Assembly (NCBI GenBank): GCA_018262195.1
Contig: JAGTRS010000022.1
Span: forward strand, 1 to 64,000
Direction of reading: 5' to 3'
From: Pseudomonadota bacterium
Lineage (GTDB): Bacteria > Pseudomonadota > Gammaproteobacteria > Burkholderiales > Rhodocyclaceae
DNA: 64,000 nt
Shown here: positions 16,953 to 26,762 of the stretch, piece by piece
How positions within the stretch are numbered: the first letter of the stretch is position 1
How the letters are laid out: every line of letters starts with the position of its first letter
Translations under genes and position numbers: made by a program
Notes under the pieces: model-generated
Seen by the model: the letters and a program-made list of their open reading frames with translations, nothing else
What the model was told of the DNA's origin: nothing
The model's database searches: none

Positions 16953-19774
16953 TTCTTTTTCTCAAGCAAAGGTTTCAGGAAGCGTCCGGTATGGCTGGCC
17001 TTGCATTTGGCCACTTCTTCAGGCGTGCCGGAAACGAGAATGCGGCCGCCGCCGTCGCCGCCCTCGGGTCCGAGATCGACGATCCAGTCGGCGGTCTTGA
17101 TCACGTCGAGGTTGTGTTCGATGACGACGATGGTGTTGCCGTTGGCGGCCAGCCGCTGGAGCACGCTGAGCAGCATTTCGATGTCCTGGAAATGCAGGCC
17201 GGTGGTCGGCTCGTCGAGGATGTAGAGGGTGCGGCCGGTGTCGCGTTTGGAGAGTTCAAGGGCCAGCTTTACGCGCTGCGCCTCGCCGCCGGACAGCGTG
17301 GTCGCGCTCTGGCCGAGGGTGATATAGCTGAGGCCGACATCGACCAGGGTTTGCAGCTTGCGGGCGATGTTGGGCACCGGGTCGAAGAACTCGCGAGCCT
17401 GCTCGACGGTCATGCCGAGGATGTCGTAGATGTTCTTTCCCTTGTACTGGACTTCCAGCGTTTCACGGTTGTAGCGCTTGCCGTGGCAGACATCGCAGGG
17501 GACGTAGATGTCGGGCAGGAAGTGCATCTCGACCTTGATCATGCCGTCGCCCTGGCAGGCTTCGCAGCGGCCGCCCTTGACGTTGAAGCTGAAGCGGCCG
17601 GGGCCGTAACCACGCACCCGTGATTCCGGCACTTGGGCGAACAGCTCGCGGATCGGTGTCAGCAGGCCGGTGTAGGTCGCCGGGTTGGAGCGTGGCGTGC
17701 GGCCGATCGGTGCCTGGTCGACGTTGATCACCTTGTCGAAGAGTTCGAGGCCGACGATTTCCTTGTGCGGTGCCGGCTCGGTGGTCGAGCCGTAGAGGTG
17801 CTTGGCGGCTGCAGCGTAGAGCGTGTCGTTGATCAGCGTCGATTTACCCGAGCCGGATACGCCGGTGATGCAGGTGAGCAGACCGCCGGGGATTTCCAAC
17901 GTGACGTCCTTGAGGTTGTTGCCGTAGGCGCCGACGACCTTGAGTTGCTTGTCCGGGTCCTGTACTCGGCGTTTTTTTGGGGCCGAAATGGATTTTCGCC
18001 CGGACAGGTAATCGCCGGTCATCGATAGCGGATTGGCTGTTACTTCTTCCGGCGTGCCCTGAGCGACGATGAAGCCGCCATGGACACCGGCACCGGGGCC
18101 GATATCGACGACGTAGTCAGCGGCGCGGATCGCATCCTCGTCGTGTTCAACCACCAATACCGTGTTGCCCATGTCGCGCAGGTTCTTCAGCGTTTGCAGC
18201 AGGCGGTCGTTGTCGCGCTGATGCAGGCCGATCGACGGCTCATCCAGTACGTACATGACGCCGGTCAGGCCGGAGCCGATCTGCGAGGCCAGCCGGATGC
18301 GCTGCGCCTCGCCGCCGGACAAGGTTTCGGCCGAGCGTTCGAGGCACAGGTAATCGAGGCCGACGTTGATCAGGAAACTCAAGCGGGCGGTGATTTCCTT
18401 CAGGATCTTGTCGGCAACCTGCGCCTTGGCACCGGTGAGCGTCAGGCAGTTGAAGTAATTGCGAGCCTCGCCAAGCGGCAGGCGACTGATTTCATGCAGT
18501 GTCTTGTCGCCAACGCGAACATGGCGCGCCTCGACGCGCAACCGGGTGCCCGCGCAACTCGGGCAGGCCGAACTGCTGACGTACTTCGACAATTCCTCGC
18601 GCACCGCATTCGATTCGCTGCCGCGATAACGCCGCTCCAGATTCGGAATGATGCCCTCGAAGCTGTGGCTGCGGTCGAAGCGGGTGCCTTTTTCGTTCAG
18701 GTAGCGGAAGTTGATCGCCACGTTGCCTGAGCCGTAGAGGACCAGCTGGCGGACGCTTTCCGGCAAATCGGTCCACGGGGTGTCGACCGAGAAGCTGTAA
18801 TGGTCGGCCAGCGATTCGATGATCTGGAAGTAGAACTGGTTCTTCTTGTCCCAGCCGCGAATCGCGCCGCCGGCCAGCGAGGCGGCCGGATTGGTGACAA
18901 CGCGCTTGGGGTCGAAGAACTGGATGACGCCCAGCCCGTCACATTTCGGGCAGGCGCCCATCGGGTTATTGAACGAAAAGAGGCGCGGCTCCAATTCCTG
19001 CAAGGCATACGAGCAGATCGGGCAGGCGAACTTGGCGGAAAACAGGTGTTCGACGTTGCTGTCCATTTCCAGCGCGATGGCCCGTCCCTCGGCATGGCGC
19101 AGCGCCGTCTCGAAGGATTCGGCGAGGCGCTGGCGCATGTCGTCACGAACTTTCAGGCGGTCGACCACCACATCAACGGTGTGCTTCTGCGACTTGGTCA
19201 GCTTGGGAACCGCATCGATCTCATAGACGGTGCCATCGACGCGGACGCGGGCAAAGCCCTGGGCGCGCAGCTCGGCGAACAGATCGACTTGCTCGCCCTT
19301 GCGGTTGGCGACCACCGGGGCAAGGATCATCAGCTTGGTTTCGGCCGGCAGGGCGAGCACGGCATCGACTATCTGCGAAACGGTCTGCGCTTCCAGTGCC
19401 TGGTTGTGGTCCGGGCAATACGGTGTGCCGGCGCGGGCGAAGAGCAGGCGCAGGTAGTCGTGGATTTCGGTCACGGTGCCAACCGTCGAGCGCGGGTTGT
19501 GCGAGGTCGCCTTCTGCTCGATGGAAATCGCCGGACTCAAGCCTTCGATCAGGTCGACATCCGGCTTCTCCATCAACTGCAGGAACTGCCGGGCGTAGGC
19601 CGACAGCGATTCAACATAGCGCCGCTGGCCCTCGGCATACAGCGTGTCGAAAGCCAGTGAAGACTTGCCGGAACCAGACAGCCCGGTAATCACGATCAAC
19701 TGGTCGCGCGGCAGATCGAGATTAATGTTCTTTAAATTGTGGGTGCGGGCGCCACGGATACGGATGGTTTCCAT
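16949..19774 (-). CDS. uvrA: Excinuclease ABC subunit A
   Basis: 941 aa, the normal UvrA length. There are two ABC ATPase modules: Walker [10 protein letters not shown] at 31-39 and GVSGSGKST near 640, each with an LSGGEAQR signature. Zinc cysteines appear in CPICSYA and CPKCDGLG of the first module and in CEACQGDG and CDVCHGKR of the second. UvrA scans DNA for bulky lesions and loads UvrB in nucleotide excision repair. The start is the ATG at 19774. It heads a two-gene unit with dgkA through an ATGA overlap. No LexA box was recognised upstream. Confidence 0.97.
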   Translation of the reverse strand: METIRIRGARTHNLKNINLDLPRDQLIVITGLSGSGKSSLAFDTLYAEGQRRYVESLSAYARQFLQLMEKPDVDLIEGLSPAISIEQKATSHNPRSTVGTVTEIHDYLRLLFARAGTPYCPDHNQALEAQTVSQIVDAVLALPAETKLMILAPVVANRKGEQVDLFAELRAQGFARVRVDGTVYEIDAVPKLTKSQKHTVDVVVDRLKVRDDMRQRLAESFETALRHAEGRAIALEMDSNVEHLFSAKFACPICSYALQELEPRLFSFNNPMGACPKCDGLGVIQFFDPKRVVTNPAASLAGGAIRGWDKKNQFYFQIIESLADHYSFSVDTPWTDLPESVRQLVLYGSGNVAINFRYLNEKGTRFDRSHSFEGIIPNLERRYRGSESNAVREELSKYVSSSACPSCAGTRLRVEARHVRVGDKTLHEISRLPLGEARNYFNCLTLTGAKAQVADKILKEITARLSFLINVGLDYLCLERSAETLSGGEAQRIRLASQIGSGLTGVMYVLDEPSIGLHQRDNDRLLQTLKNLRDMGNTVLVVEHDEDAIRAADYVVDIGPGAGVHGGFIVAQGTPEEVTANPLSMTGDYLSGRKSISAPKKRRVQDPDKQLKVVGAYGNNLKDVTLEIPGGLLTCITGVSGSGKSTLINDTLYAAAAKHLYGSTTEPAPHKEIVGLELFDKVINVDQAPIGRTPRSNPATYTGLLTPIRELFAQVPESRVRGYGPGRFSFNVKGGRCEACQGDGMIKVEMHFLPDIYVPCDVCHGKRYNRETLEVQYKGKNIYDILGMTVEQAREFFDPVPNIARKLQTLVDVGLSYITLGQSATTLSGGEAQRVKLALELSKRDTGRTLYILDEPTTGLHFQDIEMLLSVLQRLAANGNTIVVIEHNLDVIKTADWIVDLGPEGGDGGGRILVSGTPEEVAKCKASHTGRFLKPLLEKKK

Positions 19775-19985
19775 CGCTGCTCTGGAACGGTAGGGGATAA
19801 GGGATGAACTATACGCAAAACAGGCCGGATGCGCATCGATGGCTGGATATATATACAGTTTTGTCCGGGTGGAAGATCAAGGAGGAGCCAAGTTTTTGGC
19901 GTGGTGCATCATCGGGCTTTCCGGTTCTTTGGATGCTTTTGATAGACCGTTGGCATCTGAAAATGCCTTATGAATTATGGCAATG

Positions 19986-19994
19986 TGCTAGACT
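19986..19994 (+). promoter_or_regulatory. Possible extended -10 promoter for the M48 protease gene
   Basis: TG-C-TAGACT matches an extended -10 element about 58 bases before the M48 start codon, in the 277-base gap after uvrA. No convincing -35 box lies at 17 bases, which an extended -10 can tolerate. The rest of the gap shows nothing else recognisable. Confidence 0.3.
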
Positions 19995-20051
19995 GTCGCC
20001 CCCGATCGCCAGCGGGCGGTCAATAATTCCAACGATCAAAGGATCAACACC

Positions 20052-20864
20052 ATGAAGATTTCTCTCGGCATGGAGAAAACCAAGTTCTCGGCAGCCCGTG
20101 GCGGCCGATCCCTGATGCTTGCCGGTATGGCCGCACTCTTTATGAGCGCCTGCAGCAATACCCAAAACGTCTCTTCCGCCAATACCGATGGGCTGCTCAA
20201 AGCCGGCGGTGCTGCTGTTCAGGCCGCGACCTTGAGCGATGCGGATGTGATGCAGCTTTCCGACAAGTCCTGTGCCGAACTCGATGGCAAATCGAAGATT
20301 GCCGCCGCCAAGAGCAAATACGCACTGCGCCTGAACAAGGTGGTCAAGGGCATGCCCAAGGCGGTCAATGGTGTGAATATTAACTACAAGGTCTACGAGA
20401 CCAAGGAAGTTAACGCCTGGGCCATGAACAATGGCTGCGTTCGTGTCTATACCGGCTTGATGGATCTGATGACCGACGACGAAGTCCGTGGTGTGATCGG
20501 CCATGAAATCGGCCACGTTGCCCTCGGCCACTCGAAGAAGTCCATGCAGGTTGCCTACGCGGCCGGTGCGGCGCGTCAGGTTGCTGCAGCCTCGGGTAGT
20601 TCTGCAGTTGCTGCACTGAGCGCTTCGGATGTCGGCGCCATCGCTGAAAAGCTGGTCAACGCCCAGTTCTCGCAGGCTCAGGAAAGCGATGCCGATGACT
20701 ACTCATTCGATCTGCTGACTACCGCCAAGCTCAAGCGCGAAGGTCTGATCACCGCCTTCGAAAAGCTGGCCAAGCTAGGCGATAGCAGCAGCATGCTCAG
20801 TTCGCACCCGTCGTCATCCGGCCGCGCCCAGCATATCCGCGACCGTATCGCTGCGAAAAAGTAA
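20052..20864 (+). CDS. M48-family metalloprotease, exported (LoiP-like)
   Basis: 270 aa with the ribosome site AAAGGA before the ATG at 20052. The N-terminus has a hydrophobic segment ending in MSACSN, a loose lipobox, so it may be a lipoprotein. The zinc site is HEIGH (151-155) followed by the alanine-rich helix and a downstream ESDADDYS that supplies the third ligand. This is the compact periplasmic M48 type (LoiP/YcaL), which clips misfolded outer-membrane proteins. It stands alone, with a promoter-like element before it and a strong terminator after it. Confidence 0.88.
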   Translation: MKISLGMEKTKFSAARGGRSLMLAGMAALFMSACSNTQNVSSANTDGLLKAGGAAVQAATLSDADVMQLSDKSCAELDGKSKIAAAKSKYALRLNKVVKGMPKAVNGVNINYKVYETKEVNAWAMNNGCVRVYTGLMDLMTDDEVRGVIGHEIGHVALGHSKKSMQVAYAAGAARQVAAASGSSAVAALSASDVGAIAEKLVNAQFSQAQESDADDYSFDLLTTAKLKREGLITAFEKLAKLGDSSSMLSSHPSSSGRAQHIRDRIAAKK

Positions 20865-20897
20865 GAACCCCCGGCCATCCGACCCAGATGGCCCATG

Positions 20898-20930
20898 GCC
20901 CGACGCCATTGGCGGTCGGGCATTTTTTTT
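20898..20930 (+). terminator. Rho-independent terminator of the M48 gene
   Basis: GCCCGACGCC (20898-20907) pairs with GGCGGTCGGGC (20911-20921) with one bulged base, and is followed by eight T. Confidence 0.85.
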
Positions 20931-21032
20931 GCGCAGAATTTGGGTGATGCGAGCTTGAATCACTTCGGGGCTTAATTGCCCTTCAGCGTCCATAGCAGAC
21001 ATCACCAACTCTGACTAACGGATCCAAGGCGA

Positions 21033-21362
21033 CTAGGTTTGACTATTAGTCTCTTTATTTTTCTGTTCTTCTATGTAGCTCCGCCATTCCTCTCTGGCTT
21101 CTTTAGTTAGGAATATATAGTTGAGCATGAACATGTTCTCGATGAACGATAACCGTTGGCCTTTAAAACCCTGAAGAAATAACCGGGATATCACTTTCAG
21201 CATCAACAAAACAGGCACTGCACCATATGCGGCCATGAATACAATCTTCATATGCTGCATCGGAACAACACCATCTAGCCATGCTGTCTGGATGGAAACA
21301 AAACCAAAAGCCGCCAATAAAAGCGATGCGCGAATGAGGTTGGATAAGGTCCGTTCAGTCAT
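21033..21362 (-). CDS. Hypothetical small membrane protein in low-GC DNA
   Basis: 109 aa, not recognised. It begins MTERTLSNLI, has two hydrophobic stretches (about 9-30 and 41-62) and ends in a charged, glutamate- and lysine-rich tail that is probably cytoplasmic. By hand count, 21061-21360 holds 131 G or C in 300 bases (about 44%), against 39 of 60 in a sampled stretch of the neighbouring LysR gene. The composition suggests recent acquisition or an orphan under different selection. It lies between the terminator of the protease gene and the end of the LysR gene, and no partner gene or mobile-element trace is visible. Confidence 0.6.
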   Translation of the reverse strand: MTERTLSNLIRASLLLAAFGFVSIQTAWLDGVVPMQHMKIVFMAAYGAVPVLLMLKVISRLFLQGFKGQRLSFIENMFMLNYIFLTKEAREEWRSYIEEQKNKETNSQT

Positions 21363-21448
21363 GGATATATGCTAAACGAATTCATGGCATTTCGTCCGAT
21401 CATGGCCGGATCTCTCCCGACAGGCTGTATTCCAAATTCTGCACCCGT

Positions 21449-22408
21449 TTAACTATTGATAAATGACCCTTGCTCTGTCGTGATCAGCCGCCCTTCGCGC
21501 CACTTGCCATCGCGGCAGAGTTGACCGACCAGCGCGACTAGTACGCGGGCGACGGCCTGGGTGGCGGCGGAGGCGGGGATCTGGCGGGAGGCGCAGAGCA
21601 TCAGGCAGCGGGTCAGTGTTTCTGGAGCGATGGGGGTGGCTCGGAGGGCACCGCTGTCCAGCTCATGCTGCATCGGCATCGGGGGCAGCAGGGTGTGGCC
21701 GAGGCCGGCGAGCAGGCTGGTGCGCAGGATGCTGATCGAGCTGATGTCGGCGATGACGTTGGGGGCAGCGAGGCCGGCTTGCCGGGCGGCGGCTTCGACG
21801 ATGGGGCGGACGCCGTGCGGCGCTGCCGGCAGGATGAGCGGCAGGCGCAGCGCGTCGCGCAGGCTGATCGGGCCGTGGGGCGCATCGGGCGCGTCAGCCG
21901 GGGAGATCAGCAGCAGTGATTCTTCGAGCAGCGCCTGGCTGCGGAATTCGTCGAGCTGTCCATCGTCGAAGAGCACCGCCAGATGGATCAGGCCGGTGCG
22001 CAATTGCGGCGTCAGGTTGCCGGTGAGTTCTTCGGTCAGCTCCAGTTCGACCCGGGGCAGGGCAGCGCGCACCGCCTTGAGTAGTGGCAGGGCGAGGGCT
22101 TGCGACACGCTGTGCGGAATGCCGAAGATGACCTTGCCGACGGTCTCGCCCTCGGTCTGAGTGACGCTGTGCCGGGCATCCTCGACCTGACGCAGGATGG
22201 CCAGTGCATGAGGGTGGAAGGCACGGCCGGCGGGCGTCAGTTCGACCCCGCGCGGCAGGCGGTGAAAGAGCGGCTGGCCGAGTTCGTCTTCCAGTTGCGC
22301 AAGCTGCTGGCTGAGCGCGGATTGCGCGATATGGACGGTCGTGGCGGCCTTGGAGAAGCTGCCGTGTTCGGCAATGGCGAGAAAGTAACGAAGCTGGCGC
22401 AGTTCCAT
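21449..22408 (-). CDS. LysR-family transcriptional regulator
   Basis: 319 aa. The winged helix-turn-helix occupies about 1-60 (MELRQLRYFLAIAEHGSFSKAA, LSQQLAQLEDELG, RGVELTPAG), followed by a periplasmic-binding-like effector domain (about 90-295). The beginning resembles the Nac/TcuR branch of regulators of nitrogen or carboxylate metabolism. It is the last gene of a minus-strand series that includes dctD, dctB and dctA, though 267 bases separate it from dctD. An inverted repeat of the LysR-box kind lies upstream. Its target is unknown; control of carboxylate use is a guess from location. Confidence 0.88.
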   Translation of the reverse strand: MELRQLRYFLAIAEHGSFSKAATTVHIAQSALSQQLAQLEDELGQPLFHRLPRGVELTPAGRAFHPHALAILRQVEDARHSVTQTEGETVGKVIFGIPHSVSQALALPLLKAVRAALPRVELELTEELTGNLTPQLRTGLIHLAVLFDDGQLDEFRSQALLEESLLLISPADAPDAPHGPISLRDALRLPLILPAAPHGVRPIVEAAARQAGLAAPNVIADISSISILRTSLLAGLGHTLLPPMPMQHELDSGALRATPIAPETLTRCLMLCASRQIPASAATQAVARVLVALVGQLCRDGKWREGRLITTEQGSFINS

Positions 22409-22461
22409 GTCGGGGCGAAGAATAGTGGAATGCCTAGTCTATCGTTTTTCGAGATGGAGTT

Positions 22462-22485
22462 ATCTGAATTAAGCGTTTTTCAGAT
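22462..22485. promoter_or_regulatory. Putative LysR-type operator (inverted repeat)
   Basis: ATCTGA (22462-22467) and TCAGAT (22480-22485) form a perfect inverted repeat with a 12-base spacer, 54-77 bases upstream of the LysR start. This fits an autoregulatory site. An imperfect direct repeat, CGTTTTTC at 22443 and 22474, overlaps it. Confidence 0.4.
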
Positions 22486-22628
22486 GGGTGTGTTTGCGCT
22501 CTAATGGCAACAACTGATCTGCACCGACGCTGCCGGCCACAAGCTGGGACGCAAAGGCCGAATCCGGCTCCGGTTGGTCCTAACAGGCGCTTCTTACCGG
22601 AGGCGTTGCCCCGGCAGGGGAATGGAAT

Positions 22629-22659
22629 AAGGGCAGGCCGGCACGTCCGGTCTGCCCTT
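22629..22659 (-). terminator. Hairpin downstream of dctD
   Basis: AAGGGCAGGCCGG (22629-22641) pairs with CCGGTCTGCCCTT (22647-22659) with one mismatch. It sits 17-47 bases past the dctD stop. The T tract is short on both strands, so termination strength is uncertain. Confidence 0.5.
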
Positions 22660-22675
22660 TGTCTTTGGGGGGCGC

Positions 22676-24007
22676 TCAATCGCCTTGCAGGCCGTATTTG
22701 CGAATCTTGTCGTGCAGCGTGGTCTTGGCAATCGCCAGCGCTTCGGCGGTGCGGGCCAGCGAGCCGTGGCGGCGCAAGGCATCGGCGATCAGGGCGCGTT
22801 CGAAGGCTTCCACGGTTTCGCCAAGCGGGCGTGGCGCATCGCCGGCCGGCTGGCCGAAGGGCGGTGAGCCGGCTTCGATGCCGAGGACGCAACGGTCGGC
22901 CACATTGCGCAGTTCGCGCACATTGCCCGGCCAGTGATAGCCGACCAGCTGCTGGATGCGGCCGGATGAAATGGCCGGCACCGGGCGTTCGTGACGGGCA
23001 GCAGCCTGCAGCAGGAAGTGTTCGAACAGCAGCGGGATGTCCTCGCGGCGCTCACGGAGCGGCGGCAGGGGCAGCGTGGCAACCGACAGTCGGTAATAGA
23101 GGTCGGCGCGGAAACGGCCCTGTTCGGAGAGCACCGTCAGGTCTTCCTTGGTCGCTGCGATGATGCGGCAATCGATGGGGATGGCGGTATTCGAGCCGAG
23201 TCGTTCCAGCGTGCGTTCCTGCAACACGCGCAGCAGCTTGATCTGCATCGCCACCGGCATGGTTTCGATTTCATCGAGGAACAGCGTGCCGCCATTGGCG
23301 TGTTCGATCTTGCCGATGCGGCGCTTGCCGGCGCCGGTGTAGGCGCCGGCCTCGTGGCCGAAAATTTCGCTTTCGAACAGGGTTTCGGGCAGGCCGCCGC
23401 AGTTGATCGCGACGAAGTTGCCCTTGCTGCGTGGGCTGGCGTCATGCAGGCAACGGGCGACCAGTTCCTTGCCAGTGCCGGTCTCGCCGTGGATCAGCAC
23501 GTCGGCCACGCTGTTGCCGAGGGCGCCGATCAGGCCGCGCACCCGGGCCATGCCGGCCGAATTGCCGATCAGGCGGGCTTCGAGCAAGTCGCGCTGGTCA
23601 AGCTGGCGGCGCAGCTTGCGGACCTCCAGCACGAGGCGGCGCTTTTCCAGCGCACGGCGGGCGACATCGACCAGCTGTTCTGGGGCAAAGGGCTTCTGCA
23701 GGAAGTCGTAGGCGCCATCCTTCATCGCCTGCACCGCCATCGAGACATCGCCATGGCCGGTGATCAGGACCACCGGCAGTTCCGGGTCGAGGGCATGCAG
23801 TTCGCGTTGCAGGCTGATGCCGTCCTGGCCGGGCAGGCGGATGTCGCTGATCACGATGCCGGGGAAGTCGGCACTGATCCGGTGGCGGGCCAGTTCGGCG
23901 CTGCCGGCGCACATCGTGGCCAGGCCTTCGAGCTGCAGCGCCTGCTCGCAGCCCAGCGCAACGTCGGGGTCGTCTTCGATGATCAGCGTTTTCAGGTCGT
24001 CGGTCAT
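22676..24007 (-). CDS. dctD: Sigma-54-dependent response regulator for C4-dicarboxylates (DctD type)
   Basis: 443 aa. It has a receiver domain (1-120, phospho-acceptor Asp55 in ISDIRLPG), an AAA+ domain with Walker A GETGTGKE (174-181) and Walker B LFLDEIE, and a Fis-type helix-turn-helix at the C-terminus ([17 protein letters not shown]). The sigma-54 contact loop reads GAYTGA (221-226) instead of GAFTGA, a conservative variant. The start at 24007 overlaps the dctB stop by four bases (ATGA), so kinase and regulator are coupled. It should activate sigma-54 promoters upstream of dicarboxylate genes; one matching promoter precedes aspA-dctA. Confidence 0.88.
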   Translation of the reverse strand: MTDDLKTLIIEDDPDVALGCEQALQLEGLATMCAGSAELARHRISADFPGIVISDIRLPGQDGISLQRELHALDPELPVVLITGHGDVSMAVQAMKDGAYDFLQKPFAPEQLVDVARRALEKRRLVLEVRKLRRQLDQRDLLEARLIGNSAGMARVRGLIGALGNSVADVLIHGETGTGKELVARCLHDASPRSKGNFVAINCGGLPETLFESEIFGHEAGAYTGAGKRRIGKIEHANGGTLFLDEIETMPVAMQIKLLRVLQERTLERLGSNTAIPIDCRIIAATKEDLTVLSEQGRFRADLYYRLSVATLPLPPLRERREDIPLLFEHFLLQAAARHERPVPAISSGRIQQLVGYHWPGNVRELRNVADRCVLGIEAGSPPFGQPAGDAPRPLGETVEAFERALIADALRRHGSLARTAEALAIAKTTLHDKIRKYGLQGD

Positions 24008-25848
24008 GGCGTGGGGGCGAGGGGGAGTTCGAGGGTGAAGACGGCGCCGCCGTCGGGATGGTTGGCGCCGTAGAGGCTGCCGCCGAAATCGCCGATGATG
24101 CCGGCGGAAATGGCGAGGCCAAGGCCGAGGCCATCGCCGGCCGGCTTGGTGGTGAAGAAGGGTTCGAAGAGCCGGGCCTGCGCTTCGTCGCTGAGGCCGG
24201 GGCCGTGGTCGCGAACACTCAGGCGGACCAGGCTGTCGGTGCATTCCCAGCGCAGTTCCAGCTGCGGCCGGGTCTGGTCGGCCATGGCATCGAGGGCGTT
24301 GCCGATCAGGTTGATCAGCACCTGTTCCAGTCGGTTGGCATCGCACATCGCCACCGGTTCCTCGACCGGGCAGCTACGCTCGATCTCGGCCCCGGCACGG
24401 CGGATGCGGGTGTCGAGCAGGGCCAGCGCATTGTCGAGCGCGTGGCAGAGGGCGACCGGGGCCGACTGGCCGCTTGATTTTCGGGCAAAGTTGCGCAACT
24501 GGCCGGTGATGCGGCCCATGCGGTCGACCAGATCGGCAATGCGGCCGAGATTGGTGCGCGTGGTTTCGGTGTCGCCGCGTTCGAGGAAGCGTTCGGCATT
24601 GGCCGACAGGGTGCGCAGCGCGGCCAGCGGCTGGTTCAGTTCGTGGGCGATTCCGGTCGATAACTGACCAATGACGGCCAGCTTGCCGGCCTGGACCAGT
24701 TCATCCTGGGCGGCACGCAAGGTGCGTTCGGCGCGGATGCGTTCGCCGACCTCGTCCTGTAGTTGCTGGTTGGCGGCGGAGAGGTCGGCGGTGCGCTCCT
24801 CGACTTTACGTTCGAGTTCGTCGTGCGCCTTCTGCAGGGCTTCGCGGGCGGCCAGCCGGTCGCGCAGGTGGCGGCGCCGCTCGTTCAGGATGATGCCGAA
24901 CAGGCACAGGCAGGCGGCGGCGATGGCGGCCAGCGCGGCGCGGCTCTGGGCGAGGTCGTCGACCTGCTCGAGGTGCGACAGCACGGTGAGGGTCCACGGC
25001 GTACCGGGCAGGGTGCGCGACTGTTCAAGGAAGCGCCCGGTGACCGGGTAGACCGACACCGTTTCCGGGCCGCTGGCGGCGATGCGCACCAGACGGGCGC
25101 CGTGGTCATAGTCTTCGATTTTCTGGATGCCGAGCGGTTGCAGGGCACGCCGGTTGTATTGCTGGGTGTGGTCGAAGGCGGCTCGCGTGCTGTCGTCGAG
25201 TGGGCGCAGGGTGGTGAATTTCCAGTTGGCGACGGCGGACAGGATGACCACGCCGTTCTCGTCGGCGACGAGGACCGGGGCCTCGACCGTGGTCCAGGAT
25301 TTTTCGAGTTGTTCGAGGCTGACCTTGATCACCGCCACGCCGAGCGTGCCACTGTCGCCGGTCAGCGATGAGGCAAGGTAGTAGCCGGGTTCGCCGCGCG
25401 TGGTGCCGATGCCGAAGAAGCGGCCGTTGCCGCTTTCAAGCGCCTCACGGAAGTAGGGGCGGAAGGAAAGGTCTTCACCGAGAAAGCTGTCCGGACGTCG
25501 CCAGTTGCTGGTGGCGAGCACTTTGCCACGGGTGTCGATGACGTAGATAGCCAGCGTGCCGGCCCGTTCGTTGAGCTTCTCGAGATAGTTGTTGACGCGG
25601 GCGTTATCGCCGGCCGAACCGGCGAGCAGGTCAAGGACTTCCGGTTCCAGGCTCAGGGTGCCGGGCAGGAAGGCATATTTGCTGATCTCGCGCTCCAGGC
25701 TGGTGGCGTAGAGATCGAGCCGGTGCAGGCCGGTCGCCTGCAGGTCGGCAATGCCCAGCCGCTGGGCGATCCGGTAGGCCGAAAAGCCGCTCAGGGCGAC
25801 CAGCAGCAGGCAGATCAGCAACAGCGGCAGGGAGCGGAGTCGGGGCAT
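24004..25848 (-). CDS. dctB: C4-dicarboxylate sensor histidine kinase (DctB type)
   Basis: 614 aa. An N-terminal membrane helix (about 6-26) and a second near 300 enclose a large periplasmic double-PDC sensor domain. The SFRPYFREAL and GEPGYYLAS segments are typical of DctB. A coiled coil follows, then HisKA with GIAHELNQPLAAL (His402) and an ATPase domain ending in GLGLGLAIS. The kinase senses external succinate, fumarate or malate and phosphorylates DctD. It lies downstream of the TSUP permease gene by 58 bases and runs into dctD with an ATGA overlap. Confidence 0.88.
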   Translation of the reverse strand: MPRLRSLPLLLICLLLVALSGFSAYRIAQRLGIADLQATGLHRLDLYATSLEREISKYAFLPGTLSLEPEVLDLLAGSAGDNARVNNYLEKLNERAGTLAIYVIDTRGKVLATSNWRRPDSFLGEDLSFRPYFREALESGNGRFFGIGTTRGEPGYYLASSLTGDSGTLGVAVIKVSLEQLEKSWTTVEAPVLVADENGVVILSAVANWKFTTLRPLDDSTRAAFDHTQQYNRRALQPLGIQKIEDYDHGARLVRIAASGPETVSVYPVTGRFLEQSRTLPGTPWTLTVLSHLEQVDDLAQSRAALAAIAAACLCLFGIILNERRRHLRDRLAAREALQKAHDELERKVEERTADLSAANQQLQDEVGERIRAERTLRAAQDELVQAGKLAVIGQLSTGIAHELNQPLAALRTLSANAERFLERGDTETTRTNLGRIADLVDRMGRITGQLRNFARKSSGQSAPVALCHALDNALALLDTRIRRAGAEIERSCPVEEPVAMCDANRLEQVLINLIGNALDAMADQTRPQLELRWECTDSLVRLSVRDHGPGLSDEAQARLFEPFFTTKPAGDGLGLGLAISAGIIGDFGGSLYGANHPDGGAVFTLELPLAPTP

Positions 25849-25906
25849 CGGATGGCGTCGAAGCGGGATGGGCTATGGTACAGCGGCACCGGCGTTGAGT
25901 TGCACG

Positions 25907-26662
25907 CTATGCAGCCAGGTCGGCCAGTTGTTTGGCGATCAGCACGATGACGACGCCGAGGAAGGCTTTGCGGATGAACCCGGCACCATGCTTGAGGGCG
26001 AGGTGGGTGCCCATCCACGAACCGGCCAGGTTGCAGGCGGCCATGACCAGCCCGACCTGCCAGAGGATCGGTCCGTGGCTGGCGAAGAAGGCGATGGCCG
26101 ACAGGTTGGTGGCGAAGTTAATGACCTTGGCGCTGGCCGAGCCCTGCACGAAATCCATGCCAAAGAGGCGGACGAAGCCGAAGATCAGGAAGCTGCCGGT
26201 GCCCGGGCCGAAGAAGCCATCGTAGAGGCCGATGACACCGCCGAACAGGGTGCCCTTCCAGCGGTCGCGGCCGTCGATGACGCGCGTCACCTGCTGGCCG
26301 AGATCCTTTTTCATGAAGGTGTAGACCGCGACGGCAATCATCATCACGACGACCAGCGGGCGCATGGTTTCGCGCGGCAGCCAGGCAACCAGCGCGGCAC
26401 CGCCCCAGGCGCCGAGCAGGGCAGCAATGGTGGCCGGCAGGACGACGGCCCACGGGATGCGAACGCTGCGCGCATAGCGCCACAGGGCGGCACCGGTGCC
26501 GGCAATGCTGGCAACCTTGTTGGTGCCGAACAGGGTCGGGATGGCGGTCTGCGGAAACTGGGCGAGCAGCACCGGAATCTGGATCAGGCCGCCGCCGCCA
26601 ACCACGGCATCGACCATGCCGGCGAAGAAGGCTGCGGGTGCGAGGAGAGTCCAGTCGATCAT
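25907..26662 (-). CDS. TSUP (TauE/SafE) family anion permease
   Basis: 251 aa from MIDWTLL at 26662. It has about seven to eight hydrophobic helices with the two family repeats: the first contains FFAGMVDAVVGGGGLIQIP, the second GLYDGFFGPGTGSF. TSUP proteins export or import sulfur compounds, sulfonates or small organic anions; the substrate here is unknown. It sits between dctA and dctB. A strong terminator for dctA ends only 20 bases before its start codon, leaving little room for its own promoter. It may rely on read-through or a promoter overlapping the hairpin. Confidence 0.85.
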   Translation of the reverse strand: MIDWTLLAPAAFFAGMVDAVVGGGGLIQIPVLLAQFPQTAIPTLFGTNKVASIAGTGAALWRYARSVRIPWAVVLPATIAALLGAWGGAALVAWLPRETMRPLVVVMMIAVAVYTFMKKDLGQQVTRVIDGRDRWKGTLFGGVIGLYDGFFGPGTGSFLIFGFVRLFGMDFVQGSASAKVINFATNLSAIAFFASHGPILWQVGLVMAACNLAGSWMGTHLALKHGAGFIRKAFLGVVIVLIAKQLADLAA

Positions 26663-26681
26663 GGTGGTTGTCAGGATAAGG

Positions 26682-26709
26682 AAAAAAAGCCCGGTGCGGT
26701 GCACCGGGC
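26682..26709 (-). terminator. Rho-independent terminator of dctA
   Basis: On the minus strand GCCCGGTGC and GCACCGGGC pair perfectly around a three-base loop (26689-26709), followed by seven T. It is 54 bases past the dctA stop and just upstream of the TSUP gene. Confidence 0.9.
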
Positions 26710-26762
26710 AAGCAAGGGGATTCGGCACCGAGGGCTGGGCCGAACCCTGAGAAGTCACGTTT

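Noticed and set aside
19804..20055. 83-codon open frame in the gap before the M48 gene, overlapping its start
   Set aside because: No ribosome site, Trp-rich composition without a hydrophobic or domain pattern, and it covers a likely promoter region.
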